This document shows, piece by piece, positions 21,301-33,479 of a stretch of DNA of 64,000 bases; positions within the stretch are counted from its first letter, which is position 1, and each line of letters starts with the position of its first letter. The DNA is taken from NCBI GenBank assembly GCA_949751835.1, contig CATKHK010000071.1, positions 124,001 to 188,000 on the forward strand, written 5' to 3'. The stretch is from Blepharisma japonicum. Its lineage: Eukaryota > Ciliophora > Heterotrichea > Heterotrichida > Blepharismidae. The notes below the pieces were generated by a model. It was not told the DNA's origin. It was given only the letters and a program-made list of their open reading frames with translations, and did no database searches. The translations under genes and the position numbers were made by a program.

Positions 21301-22113
21301 TTACTCGATGCTTCTACCAATAATTGTACCGCAATTACTGCATCTATGATATCTCATATTATTAAGCCAAATGAAATTGCTGCAGCATCCAATAATATTT
21401 TGAAAAAAATCCATAAATGAAGTTACGATTCTTGAAGCATTTCTTATAATAACAACGCTATGAACATCCATTTTGCAAAATTCACAATAAACTGTACAAG
21501 GATTACTTCCTAATGCTGGAAGTGAATGATTAGTGTTTTCTTTTTCTGTATGTATTTTTCGATACTTTTTTACTGAAGCATCTTTATTAGGCGCTTTGGA
21601 TGCGAGTTCATCATTAAAACCCCCTGCAATTCCATCATTTTTAACTAGACCTTGCCTCGTTAAATTCATCGCACCCAGAATTTCTTCAGAAGATAAATAC
21701 CAAGTTTTTTTGTCGCTTTCAATAGATGATGATATTTTTTCTGGCGGGTTTCGAGCTGATTTTTTTCGTCTTTTCGAGTAATTAATCAGAAAGTTTGGTG
21801 GGATTAAATCAGGAGGAGTGGACAAATATCTTCTATGCATTTTTGAAGATCTTGATAAATAGCAAGTGGATGGAAAAATGCTTTTCATGGGAACGTCAAA
21901 TTGGTAGCTGTTAAGGTCTATGGTCTGGCTCTTCGGATCTAGCTGAAAATCTTCTCCCAGTGTTTTTTTATACCATTTCTTTTGGTTATTGTTATCTTCA
22001 ATACTGTCAATGTGACTTTGAGCAATAAAGCTGGATCCTTGAGTATCGATTGATTCATTCGAGCTTCTGATGGAGTTGCTTTTTCGGAGAAAAATTTGTG
22101 GGGTGTCAGCCAT
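21301..22113 (-). CDS. LITAF-like zinc-ribbon membrane protein
   Basis: 270 residues. The last ~65 residues form a LITAF-type module: CEFC knuckle, a hydrophobic stretch (VTSFMDFFQNIIGCCSNFIW) that would insert as a monotopic helix, and a second knuckle CSNC near the C-terminus. LITAF proteins sit on the cytosolic face of endosomal membranes. The N-terminal 200 residues are disordered and Ser/Lys-rich and probably carry phosphorylation or sorting sites. All Trp are TGG. Confidence 0.78.
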   Translation of the reverse strand: MADTPQIFLRKSNSIRSSNESIDTQGSSFIAQSHIDSIEDNNNQKKWYKKTLGEDFQLDPKSQTIDLNSYQFDVPMKSIFPSTCYLSRSSKMHRRYLSTPPDLIPPNFLINYSKRRKKSARNPPEKISSSIESDKKTWYLSSEEILGAMNLTRQGLVKNDGIAGGFNDELASKAPNKDASVKKYRKIHTEKENTNHSLPALGSNPCTVYCEFCKMDVHSVVIIRNASRIVTSFMDFFQNIIGCCSNFIWLNNMRYHRCSNCGTIIGRSIE

Positions 22114-22168
22114 TCGTGTTAATAATATTAAAACTAAAGTAATTTGTCGAATTTATATTTGATAAAAA

Positions 22169-23230
22169 TTAATCCTTAATTTTATTTTTTAACATTTCAT
22201 ATACAAGATTAAGTATTTGATCTTGAGTTGTGAGCTTTTCTGCCAATTCAAAATTGAAATCTTTATCTTTGTTTTTTATTAACTGAGCTCTAATTTCTTC
22301 AATGCAACTAAGCAAAATATTTTCAATCTCACTTCTAGATTGAACTTCTTTGAAATATAAAATTTTGTAGGCTTTTAAATTTTGTTTTTCTATTTTCAGT
22401 AGTTTTTGCAATCGATTAATAATGGCCTCATATCTTAATGGTGTAAAATCTTCAATTGATGAGTTTCTTTTGCTTATTATTGGAGAATTCAACGATGTCT
22501 CGATTCCAATATGCTTAGCAGAAGCTAAAATTGTTGAGTGAACAGGAGTGATAAGAACTGATGACAAGTCTCCTTTTTTCTCGCTTCTTTTTATATCAAA
22601 AATCCGTTTTTCTAGTCCATTTATTTCGAGCTTTGCTTGGCGAAGCTCTGTTCGCAGTTTTTTATTTTCTGATTCATAAAAAGTATTCTTTGATTCAATC
22701 ATTGAAATGGAAGCTTTTAATAATTCGTAATCAGTTTCTAATTCTTTTTCCTTTTTAACCAGTTTATCGATTTGCTCGAATTTTTCTTTTTTTTCTCGTT
22801 CAAGACTTCCAATTATGTCTTGAAGTTTTGCATTGAATTCAATAGTCAATAGATCTTCTTTTTTTGACACTAATTCATCAATTCTATCTTGAAGTGTTTG
22901 AAGGAGTTTAAACATTTTTTCATAAGTATGAGTGATAACTTCTTCATTTTGTTCAACAACTTCAGCTGAATATTTCAAAGGATTTGCTTTCGATCTGAGC
23001 TCTTTTAGATAACTTGCAACTAAATTTTTAAATTTGAACTCAGAACTCTCAACAAAAGTTTCTCTTGTCTCCCAGTGCTTAACTACATTGACCAGCTCTG
23101 AATTTTTGTCCCTTAAAAACTCAATTTCTTTTTGGAGCTCTGTTAGTTGCAACCCTCGATTGCTTTTTACAGGTGGCAAAATGAGTGAATCACTAATTCT
23201 GACATGATAGTTCGCGTGGGTCTTACTCAT
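22169..23230 (-). CDS. coiled-coil protein, unknown function
   Basis: 353 residues, almost entirely heptad-patterned helix from about residue 28 to 210 and again from 265 onward, separated by a Ser/Thr-rich linker (SVLITPVHSTILASAK). The N-terminus NYHVRISDSLILPPVKS is conserved-looking but I do not recognise it. Likely a structural protein of the cortex, basal bodies or cilium (inference from composition). It is in tandem with the next gene upstream at 23299 on the same strand. Confidence 0.7.
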   Translation of the reverse strand: MSKTHANYHVRISDSLILPPVKSNRGLQLTELQKEIEFLRDKNSELVNVVKHWETRETFVESSEFKFKNLVASYLKELRSKANPLKYSAEVVEQNEEVITHTYEKMFKLLQTLQDRIDELVSKKEDLLTIEFNAKLQDIIGSLEREKKEKFEQIDKLVKKEKELETDYELLKASISMIESKNTFYESENKKLRTELRQAKLEINGLEKRIFDIKRSEKKGDLSSVLITPVHSTILASAKHIGIETSLNSPIISKRNSSIEDFTPLRYEAIINRLQKLLKIEKQNLKAYKILYFKEVQSRSEIENILLSCIEEIRAQLIKNKDKDFNFELAEKLTTQDQILNLVYEMLKNKIKD

Positions 23231-23298
23231 AAATTAATAATAAATAAACAAAGTAAATATATTTATATTACTAAAATATACGGTTGTGAAAAATAAAG

Positions 23299-24051
23299 CT
23301 ACTCATCATCGCTTGGACTGGTCGTATAATTCAATGCACTTTTCGAAGTCTTATCAAAATTTAGTTCAATATTTACAAGGATTTGCTGATTTTCTTTTCT
23401 TAGCCGGTTTCTATCGTCTTTTGGAAAAAATTGAGTAAAGCTCTCTGAAATTTGAGCATTTGTTGTCGTGCTACTCGAACTTAACGATTTGTTTTGGTGT
23501 TTCATCGAAAAATATAATTTGTCTGAGCTATCAAATAAAACATGAGATTTTTTTTCCTTGGATTTTTTCTCATTCGAAAAATTTTTAAACCCGGATTTCG
23601 ATTTCGATTCGTTGCTATTTCGGCTGCTTTTGATTTTTGCACTATGTCTTGATGTAAGGGGAGGATCATATGCAGTTTTCCTAATTGGAATGGAAGTAAT
23701 TTTAGCTTTTGGAATTGCTTTTTGAGATCTTGGTGTTGAAGTAGTCTTAGTTATATGTAACTTACTGCTTTGTTTCTTGATTTGAGTATCTTCTAATAGT
23801 TTTTCTCCAATATTTGGATTAGGCTCTGAAGCATGTTTTTCATGGATATTTAAATTTTTGATATCTTTCAGCTCCTCTCTTCCTTTTTTAACAGTAATTA
23901 AATGCACAATTCCAGCGCTATTGATAGCTTCAAATGTTTGGATTCCATACAGAAGTGTTTTTTTAATAACTTCTAATCAATCTTTTTCTGGGAACTTTTT
24001 CAAAAAATTATAGATAGATTCTTCTCCTATCAACTCTGACAGTAAATCCAT
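23299..24051 (-). CDS. basic Ser/Lys-rich protein with helical N-terminus
   Basis: 250 residues from ATG 24051. A TGA Trp in the FPEKDWLEV region extends the gene 48 residues upstream of what a standard-code reading shows. The N-terminus (MDLLSELIGEESIYNFLKKF, then VIKKTLLYGIQTFEAIN) forms amphipathic helices. The remainder is highly charged and Ser/Lys-rich (SKSKSGFKNFSNEKKSKEKK). It may be a cytoskeleton- or microtubule-binding protein; no domain recognised. It ends in an acidic DDE. Confidence 0.65.
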
Positions 24052-24756
24052 ATTATGAAATAAATCAACAACAAAAAATTTATTATAGATTTAGCTGAAT
24101 GTTTATTTAGATCATAGAATTTTGATATAATGAAATCAATTTAATTTCTTGCTTGTAATCTGCTCTAAGAATTTCGATTCCTAGAATATATTATGCCTTG
24201 GGATTTTTTAGAGACGGTCAGACACGTGGGGCAATTTTCCTAATTACCCAAGGCTAACTATTTTTCTCATTTTATGAGATTTTAAAACATAATAATGCAT
24301 TATAATATTTATCGTGGTGTCATAATATTTTGTTTAGTTTTGACAATGCACACCATTTTTAGCCAATTAGAAATGTAGCTTCATATATGCTATAATTATC
24401 TTACATTTGAAATGCTTTAATTTACATTTTGACTTATTGCAAGAGAAGAGTAGCTTACACATTTGTCAATAATTATGCAGACAAGATATAAATTAGACTC
24501 AATAAAATATTCTTTAACTCTTTATATTTATTTATGAGTAAAAAATTCTGCTATCCACACTAATCAAGAATCATATTAACTAAATCAAGCTTACAAAAGT
24601 AATTTTTTTAAATTGAAAATTCAAAAGATATTTCAATAAAACTTTATTAAGAATTAAGAAAACCTTATCGAATTGATTTGATAGTGCTGATAATTTTCAG
24701 CATCTCTTCAAAATTTACTTCTTCCCACTACTATATTTCCATATTTAATAGTGCGG
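24052..24756. other. intergenic region, 705 nt
   Basis: Divergent spacing between the gene at 24051 and the SAPS gene. AT-rich apart from a GC-richer island at 24190-24260 that holds the candidate structured RNA listed separately. Nothing else is recognised. Confidence 0.45.
24195..24279 (+). ncRNA. candidate small structured RNA (snRNA-like layout)
   Basis: GCCTTGGG at 24195-24202 pairs perfectly with CCCAAGGC at 24247-24254. A U-rich Sm-like tract (aactatttttc, about 24257-24265) follows, then a perfect 6-bp hairpin, TCTCAT-TTT-ATGAGA, at 24265-24279. Stem-loop, Sm-like site, 3' hairpin is the layout of spliceosomal snRNAs. I could not match the inner sequence to U1, U2, U4, U5 or U6, and the strand is a guess. 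It stands out from AT-rich surroundings by base composition. Confidence 0.28.
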
Positions 24757-26433
24757 ATGATAATGAATTTCGCATCACTTCTAAACAGCTTTAAATTTTT
24801 GCAAAATTCAGAACTGATAGATAATTTACTGGAAAAAGAAGAGCTTAAGCTTGAAGAAATTCTTGATGCAAACGAAGAAGCAATAATGGAAGTTAAAAAA
24901 GGAAATCAAAAATTAATTAATTTTCTGGTTCCTAGCCAACTTGATAAATTAATTGATTATATCACGCTCGAGCCTCAAGACGCTTCTAACCACAGCAAAT
25001 GTTACAAGTATCCATTTGTATCAAATGAAATCCTAAACAGTGAATGCCATGAACTTTTAAATACTTTTTTTGCCGATAAAACATTTTTGAATCATCTTTT
25101 CAAATTTTTAGATGCAGACTTACCGAGCAACCTCATCCTTGCTGGCTATTTTTCGCGAACATTACATAGCTTGCTGATGAGGAACAGCTATGAGTTACTT
25201 TCTTATCTGTACGGCACTAAGGAATACGGTAAAGCATTGACGAAACATTTATATAGCAAAAGCATTTGCGATATCTTAGAAAGAATTCTTGGGTGTGAGA
25301 ATCATAAAAACCCTGCATTTAAATCCGAGCTTTTTGAAGTTATTGAGTTAGTTTTGGAGAATGTTTCGTCCTCAAGACCGCCAGAAGCCTCTATAAATGC
25401 AAGCACACTTCTTGCCAATTTAGTTACAAAAACTTCAGAAGTTTCTTGTGCACTTGATATAGCAGATTATCTATCAGGAGACGAAAAAACCGTAACATTT
25501 TTATTTGATAAGCTATTTAATGACGAGTTTCATGTATCTAGAGGGGCTGCTTTAATAATACAAGCACTTATAAATAACATTTTGGTTAAAGATGCTGAAG
25601 AAGAAAGCAATATAGAAGATGATACTATTCCACTGATAAATTACATGGTAAACAACTTCGATAAATTTACAGAAAGCTTACAAAAAAAGCCAAATACGAC
25701 ACTTAAGTGTGCTAATAAAGTGGAAATTATTCCTTTAGGAGAATTCAGGCTGAGGATCATTGAAATTTTAGGAGCAATGATTAGGCTGCCGTATGAAAAT
25801 TTAAAAGATAAAATTGCAGAAAGTGCTTCTATACCAATTATTACAGTAATTTCTATAAAGGAACTTTTTTCAGAATACCGCTGGAACAGTCTTCTTCATT
25901 CTGCATATGAAAGATTGGTTCAAAACATTTTGATTTCAAGCCACCCAAAACTTAAAGATGTAGTAATATCCATTTAGCTCTTAATAAAAGGCGATTTACC
26001 TACAACTCTTATAAAATTTAGTTGCTCAAGCACTGAAAGAGATTTCAGAATTGGCTTGATGGGGCATATAACAAGGATCGGGAACACTCTTGTCAAGCAT
26101 TTGTCTGGCACTTTTATCAGCGAAGATTGGAATAATTTCACTGAAAGGTATCTTTCCTTGCAAAATGAAAAGGAATCTAGAGTTCTAGGGGGTAGGTCTC
26201 GAATAATGAGTTTCGATATGACTGATCACTTCATGGACTCTAATTCGGATAAAAACCAAGATAGCATGTTTGATAATATTGATTATAACTTCGAAAAAAA
26301 TAACTCTATACAAGAAGAAGAGATTGAGAATGAAGAAATTAACGAAGAGCCTGAAGCAGTTCCTATCAATGAATTTTCGAGCATTAACTTCTGGAAAATC
26401 AAAGTCACGCAGCCAATTGAAGACTTAGAATAA
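24757..26433 (+). CDS. SAPS-domain regulatory subunit of PP6-type phosphatase
   Basis: 553 residues. ATG at 24757 (a second ATG lies two codons later). A 15-nt intron at 25963-25977 (gtaatatccatttag) joins KDV to LLIKGDL. The region NFLVPSQLDKLIDYITLEP and CYKYPFVSNEIL match the SAPS family, whose members (Sit4-associated proteins, PPP6R1-3) hold the PP6 catalytic subunit. The body is helical repeat (KVEIIPLGEFRLRIIEILGA is especially typical). The C-terminus is acidic and includes MGHITRIGNTLVK, another family landmark. All Trp are TGG. Confidence 0.87.
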
Positions 26434-26472
26434 AATTTTTTAAAGCAAATATTGTCAAATTAACCTTTTAAG

Positions 26473-29400
26473 TTAGAGAGAAATATTAAATTTTTGAGCA
26501 GATTTGGTACCTGCTGGCGCAAGATCTTCACTTTGAATGTCTTTCCAGACCCACTGGTCAGGAGCAGACCACTGTTTGAGGCTAAGCCAAATTAATTCTC
26601 CAATATTGGCTTCTACCTTAGCTTTAACCCATGACTGTCCTGCTTGGTCTAAAACATCAACTTCTTCTCCAATTTTGAATTTGCAGTTCAGGTCTTCATC
26701 AGAATCCCAATCATCAGGAGAATTAGGAGCTTCTCCTTGAGACAGCTTCTTGCACTTTGCTAGCATCACTTGATAAGCAGGTCTTACATATTCTTCAGGC
26801 TGTTGCGTTGAGGTGTTTTTAAATGTAGAGTATGTGACTTTCATATATTGGGTGATCCATTTTTCTAGTCATTGCAAGTCTTCAGTATTCTGAACCATGC
26901 ATTGGCGAATTACAGGGTATTTTGATGTTATTTTGTATATGTAATTTATACTTTGCTCGACTTCACTTTGATATTTACAAGATTTCATGGTTTTGAACAT
27001 ATAGACTAAGAAGTTCTCGATTTTTGGCTTTTGTATTGCGTCTTCATGGATCAAGAATGGGGTGAAAACTCTCAGGTATTTAGCCTTGAAATAATATTCA
27101 GCGCTCTGATAACACTCTTTAAGTATTCTCATATAGGCGTTAGTGGTGTTCAAATCATCATGGCATATCTCTGCATAGAGCTTTCCAATACTTCTGGCTG
27201 CAAGCTTAGAGTCAATTTCTCTTAAAATAAATGTAATGGTAGTTGGCTGCTTTAAGTATCGTTTTTTTTCTTCAGAAAGATGAGCACGGAAAATAAAAAG
27301 TGTATGATAAAGATGAGAATTTGATGAACCTTTTGAGTCGGCAAAGAAGCTATCATCTTTGATGGAATTTTCAGTCTGCATATACTTATCATAACCTAAG
27401 TAAATATCAGAGTTCTTGAAAGGTGGAGGAGATGGGCACTCATAAGTGTCTCTGAGGAGATGAGCCACAAGGATATCTATAGCTCCATAATCTTGGGCTG
27501 CGTTAGGAACTCTTAAAACAGACTCTTTGAGAATTTCTAGAAACTGAGCATAGTGTTTTGAATGCTTTTTGTGAGCATATGTCAAATAATTAATTTGCCA
27601 CTTGAAAAATTTTACTCTAACTTCCTCTGAAGCGCACTTGAGACAAGTTTTCACAAGCCCAACTAAGTATCTCCTAACCAAATGTACTGGACAATGTATC
27701 AGAAGCTCTTTTGCAACACTTTCTACACTAAGCATCTCTAATACCCACTCACTCAATTCTGGATTTTCTGATAAAACTTTACTTACTCTTTGGCTAATAG
27801 CAACTAGTTCATGCCTTTTTTCTTTTGTTCTTATTAATATGGTCAGCAAAAATTGAATTAAAAATTTATCAGGCGGGCTTTCAAGTTTGCTTAACCCCAT
27901 CACAAATCTTGAATATTCATGGCCAAAAATATGCCTAGACCTCCAGTATTTCTGATTTTGTGCGCGGACTTGTTTATAGTGTTCTAGATCCTCTGCTTCC
28001 TTTACATTTAAATCAACTCTTTCAATATTTTCATCATCAGGCTCTCTTGATTTATATATTCCAGATCTCTCGTAAAATAGCAAATACCCATTTCCATATT
28101 TTTCTCGGATTCCTGAAGTTTGGAAACTTGTATATGAAGACCAAGAATATTTTTCCTCGCCTCCAAAGCAGTCATTTGGGATATCTTTAGGATCGATTTC
28201 TCTTACCCAGTTATCATTGAATTCATACCATTTATTTTGTTTTGCGTCAAAAATATATGAGTAATAGTGCCCGCTTTCAGCTGTGCCTGAGTGGATGACA
28301 ATCCCTCTCAATGAATATTTATAATAATCATCTGGGAATTTTTTATTGGGTATAGTAACATCCTTTCCAGTTTGCTTTTCTTTTTCTTTTTCGATCCTTT
28401 CAAGACCTTCTTGCGTGTATGGCTCCATATCAAGTTCGTGAGGAAATTCATAGTAGTCATTGAGCTTTAACCTATTCATTGTATCGAAATCAAATTCGAA
28501 TCTTCTCAGTGCTACCACAAGGAAATTAGGGAGATGCTTCACACAAACTCTTCTTATAGCTCTCACTTTGGCATCACAGTGATCACATTGATAGGCGTTC
28601 TCTCCTTCAAGCATTTCACCAGCAACATAGCTTTCCAGTCCTTCTATAACTGATTTTTTAGTTTTCACTTCTACAGGGATTGATAAGAAAGGCTCAATTC
28701 TTTCGCTTCTATGTGTGCAATCTTTTCCAATGATTTCTGTCGCCTGAAGACCGCCAAAGTGAGCTTTAATCGCTTTGGCTTGCTCTGTGCCTTTTAGCTG
28801 GTCTTCAAGCTTGTCCATAAAGCTGCCGAAAAATTCATCTACATCCATTTGTTCCATCGGATTGATTGGATTTCCTTCAAAATCCTTAAAAACTTTGGCA
28901 AATCCTTTGGTATTGATATATTGCTTATCACTATGCTTAAGTCCAGAAAAAATATGTTGCAGCTGGTATAGTAAGCTTTCTTCATATGGCTTTGGAGGAG
29001 GAGAATTTAAAATAGCTTCTCTAAATGTAGAAATCATGAATAGCTGCTGAAGGAGAGAGTTCATATAGCATGTGCACCCTAAGTTTTTGAGGCCAACATA
29101 TCCAGTTAAAGACTTTTCTTTTGAAGCAGGCGAATTGTTCCAATCTGCTCTTCGTGCAGTACGCCAATTAGGCTCTTCATGAAAATGAGCTAGATCTGCA
29201 GTTATTGCTCCTAAAAAGCTTTCACTCATTTGAGACAGCTCTAATAGCAAATCAAATGTTTGATTTCTTGTGTCCATATGCTTACATTTAGGAGGAGTAA
29301 TTCCATTTCTATCAATCTTATCAGGAACTTCAAATAGGCATTTCGACAAAAAGAGCTTCAAATGCTCATCAGGATCAGGCACAATATCAGTCTTTTTCCA

Positions 29401-32400
29401 AGTATTTGCTAATACCTTAATCATGCCACAAAGAATCGTATCTTTTTCATTACAATTTTTTTCTCCTGGGCGATTATTGACTTCATTTATAAGCTTTAGT
29501 GTGAGAGCTGTCATTTTTTCTTTTTCTGAATCAAATGAATTGTGGTTGATAACTTTAGCTAAAAGGTCCCAATACTCATTGCTTGTTTTACCTTCTGTTA
29601 AGGCGAGATCCAGCATCTGATTTAATTCTAAAAATGCTTCTGAAAAAATAGAAGTTTTATCAAAAATCCTTTCGAAAAGAGCACAGGAGTTGGAAGAAAA
29701 ATTTGGATCTACAGATTTAATAAGACATCCCAATAGCAAATTTCTTAAAAGCTCTGGTGTGTGAATGATGTAATTTCGAAGCAAATCCTCTGATTGGAAA
29801 CTAATTATGTCGATTAAGCTTTCAAGAGACCTAAATAAAGCAGGGGAATCTTCGAGCTGTCCTTGAGTCGCTGCAGCTGAACTAATTAAATTAAAGGACA
29901 CAAATAAGGATTCGATAAAGCCTTGCAAATTATCCAAAACTGTGTCATATGAGATTAAATTACTAAGTAATTTGATCATTGATTCTTCTTTCATCACCAC
30001 CAATTTTCCTCCTTTATATTCTTCTTTGGGCATTAAGAAAATTTGAAGTAAAAACTTTGTTCCTTCAGCAGACGTGAATTTTCTACCCCACTCTATATCT
30101 TTTGATAATTTCAATAAAATATTCAAGCAATATAATAAATGGTGCATCGAACTAATATCAATCAGCTCAGTTATTGGTTTTTCCAATTTATTCAGCTCTT
30201 CTACAAGTTTTTCGTTTACAGGCAAAGAAATCAATAAATCCCAAGCTAAATCAGCATAAGGTTTATCGGTGCTTGATAGCAAGTGGAAAAGCGCCTTAGC
30301 AATTTCTTGATTTTGCGATAGTGCATGATGCGGGCTAAAATCTGAGGTTGTATCAGAGTCAAAATCTGCAACGAGCCAGTAGAGTTTTAAGCTTTTAATA
30401 TCAATATCATCTTCAAATGCTCCGAACTGTTTTTCATTGATATGCAAAACAGTTTTCTCAAGTGGCTGATTATATAATTTCGCAACCTCTTTTCTTAAAT
30501 GTCTTATATTTTTGTTTTGATTTATATACAGTTGTTTATATTCTTTACTTCTGGCTTCTCTCACATAAATATAATAAGATTTTCCTGAATCATCGTCCTC
30601 ATCGTCACCTAGAAGAGATTTTATTAAGGTCAAACCTCGTTTAATCAAAGTATCTGAAACAGAACTTGAAGTCATTTTTTGAAGTAAGGAGTTGGTGAAT
30701 TCATTTAAGATGTCTGCAGCCTCTGGTAGAAGTTCTGAATCATATCGAGTTAAGAGAGAGATTACAAGTTTAAGAGCTTCCTGACTAATATTTTCTTGTT
30801 GGCAATTGAGTTGAATTGAAAGCAATTTATCTAATCCTAAAACTTCACGTGAGTTCCTATTTCTTAACCTTCCTGTATTTGTCGTTTCTATTGCATGCAG
30901 GTGGTTATTAAGATTGATCAATAACCACTTAAAACAGCTGTAGCCTTGCAAAGTGATACTTTCACTTGGAAACATTTCTTCTGGCAAAAAGAAATTTTTA
31001 AATAAATTATCAGCTAAATCAAAAGTCAAAGGTGAGCGATATTTAATACCTTGTGCAAGCCATTTGAAAAATAAGTCAACCTCTTTTCCAGAAACACTTG
31101 GAGAGACAAATAAGCTCCATAGAGTTGTAAAGTGAATCATATTTAGCCTGATTTCTGCATCTGTTGTGTGAATCATAAATTCTAAAAGCTTTAGCCTTCT
31201 TTTAATGTTAATTTCATGTGAAAATCTCCCTTGGACCACTTGCTCAATTTTTATGCCTTTTCCGACTTCTCTTGCTTTATTCATGTATTCTCTTAAGTTG
31301 CTCACAATTAAATCTTGAATCCCCTGGCTTGCTTCAAGTTTTTTTGTCTCTACTTTTTGAGATCTTGGGTCTAAGCTATTGATTAAGCTCATAAGCAATT
31401 TAATAGCTTGAGGAACGGAGTCATTATTTTGAATCAACTGCACTGCTTTTGCAGCATATCCGCCTATCAGTGATCTGCAATCAATCATACTTAAGACTTC
31501 GCCTAGATACTTTGTTCCTAATTTTCACAACCCATGAGGAGAAGAATCGAGCATGATACTTTCTAATAAAGCAACGCCATACCATTTCGTATTTTCTTCA
31601 TCCTTAAGCATAGCTGAAGAGGAAGCCACTGAAATAGCTTTTGCGGTGAAATCTTTGATTAAGTTTACAAGCTGCTCGTCGTAGTCTTCAAGTTTTATCT
31701 GGGAGAAGCGCTGGAATAAGAAATCATTGTGTTCTTCTCTCAAATAAGGAGTTATATCAATAATAGCTGAGTATGTCGCTCTGATAAAAGAGTCATGCTT
31801 GCCTTGAGTTGAAGACCACAGTTGTTCTAAATGCTTTTCTTCTAGCACGTTATTCCTTGCCAAAAACTTGAGCAAAGGGCTTGCTCTTTTAACTAGCTCT
31901 ACGTGTGGTCTTTCAGCCAGTAAGACGTTAATGATGTTTTCCTTTAAGATCCAGCTTTGCATTTCACTAGCACCTACTTTTACCTTTGAATTATCAATTA
32001 CATTTATTCTTGGCTCCAAGCTTTCTAATACATAGTTAATTTCTGTTAGCCCTTTAATTCTTTTTTCCAAATAGCTACACTTAAGCATGGCTAAAAACAA
32101 ATTCAGCTTATTTACTTCTAAAGCTTCAGTATCAAGGTTTTCTGAAAGTTTTCCCATTCTTGCTAATAAATTCAAAATTTCTTCATGCTTAAGATCTTTG
32201 AGCTCAGTGTCAGAAATTATTTTTATTCTTTGGAAAATCAGCCCTGTAAATTCGGTGAAAAAGTCTGATGAAAATTCAGGATCAATAAACTGGTTCAGCG
32301 CATATAGCAGTATTGAGTTAACAAAAGGAAAAGGAACTCTTGAATGCTCATCTTTGTTTTTCAGAATATTGAGAACTGCTTCAAATCCTCCTAGCTTTGC

Positions 32401-33165
32401 AAAATAGTTAATTAAGAACAAAAGAGTGTCTGAGTAGTTTGAATTCTTTACTATTGTCTTAGGGCACGCATCGTATCCAATAGGAACCTCATCAAAATGC
32501 AGGTAAAATGCTGAGACTCTAGATTCTAAGGCAAATAGCTTGTTAAGAGTATCTAAAAGTTCATACCACACTGAGGCCAAGGCTACTTTATTATCTGTAA
32601 GGTATAAATCGGGCTGAGCTAAGCCTTGGTAGTAATAAGGGAACAACTGAGGAGCCTCATTGAGCCATTTCACTATTAAATTGATGACTGAGGCGAAAAA
32701 ATGAACTGCAGAGGAAAGATATTCACGATGAGAGCTGTAATCAAAGACAAGCAGATTTTCAACCAATATAAAAAGCTCTCCTCTATAGAATTGAGTAGTT
32801 TCAAAGGCGTTCTCGCATTCAAGGTTTTCCGAGAGAAGACCATTAACTTTGCTTTGAGCTGCTTGGATTTCAGCCATGCTGAAATCCCAGTCTCTAAAAG
32901 CTCGACGTTTAGGGCCAGTGTAGCCTTTTGACATCTTTCGAAATGGAGCAAGCTTTGAGGACTTTAAAGGATAAGTTGCATTCCATTTGGCACCCCACCC
33001 ATCCATAGTTACTGTAACAGTGCGGGATTCTAAGTTTATTTCTGTTACTTTGGAAGCACACCAATCATTCATGCTATCTCTTGCATCAATAAACTTGTTT
33101 ACTTGGCACCAGCCTGGGACATTTAGGACGCGATCGGTCATTTTATTATAATTAACCAAAAGCAT
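26473..33165 (-). CDS. giant ubiquitin-specific protease, USP9X/USP24/USP34 type
   Basis: 2,230 residues, intronless, in one frame once TGA at about 31527 (GLWKLGT) and 26871 (LQWLEKW) are read as Trp. Cys box GYVGLKNLGCTCYMNSLLQQ has catalytic Cys near residue 1366; the USP9X-like order replaces the usual Asn before TC. The His box GTAESGHYYSYIF has His near 1633, followed by EFNDNWV. A zinc CxxC pair (CDHC) is present. The N-terminal ~1,300 residues are helical repeats with a ubiquitin-like segment. Both ends look like Tudor/agenet beta modules (NMDGWGAKW-type, and EEVDVLDQAGQSWVKAKVE). Likely start is here or at ATG 33141 in an AATAAAATG context. Removes ubiquitin from many possible substrates. 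Confidence 0.92.
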
Positions 33166-33479
33166 GTGAAATATGTCCCTATAGCAAATATGAATTAATT
33201 ACATAAGAAGGAATTTATAGGTCTTTGTGCAAAAGAGTGATGTGTTTAGAATATTGACTTCTAGAACAGAAGTCAATGTAAAATTTATTGGATTAGAAAT
33301 AATAAGACCAATCAGATTTAAATAGGATAAGAGCATTGCAGTTTATTTTTGAGTATCAATAAATTTAGCTTAATTAAATGCTTCTATCTTAATTTTATTT
33401 TATTGATCCATTTCTATATCTCAATTAATAGATGAGCATAGACATTATTATATCAAATAATCTAAATAGCAAAGAGTAG
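33166..33479. other. intergenic region, 314 nt
   Basis: AT-rich upstream region of the giant USP, which runs on the minus strand, and 3' flank of the next gene. It contains a perfect hairpin, listed separately; otherwise nothing. Confidence 0.4.
33253..33277. repeat. perfect inverted repeat (hairpin) upstream of the USP gene
   Basis: ATTGACTTCT at 33253-33262 and AGAAGTCAAT at 33268-33277 are exact reverse complements around a 5-nt loop. It lies about 90 bp upstream of the USP start codon. It could be a dimeric factor site or an RNA hairpin in a neighbouring 3' end. Confidence 0.6.

Noticed and set aside
24195-24279. Assignment of the structured element to tRNA, 5S, U6 or another named snRNA
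   Set aside because: No T-loop, A/B box pattern, U6 hexamer or U1 5' end is present; I keep it only as an unnamed candidate.
26869-33165. Long plus-strand open frames over the giant USP (for example 29270-29620)
   Set aside because: They lie opposite a continuous, domain-bearing minus-strand gene, have odd Cys/Ser-rich composition and no homology I can see; they are complement artefacts.
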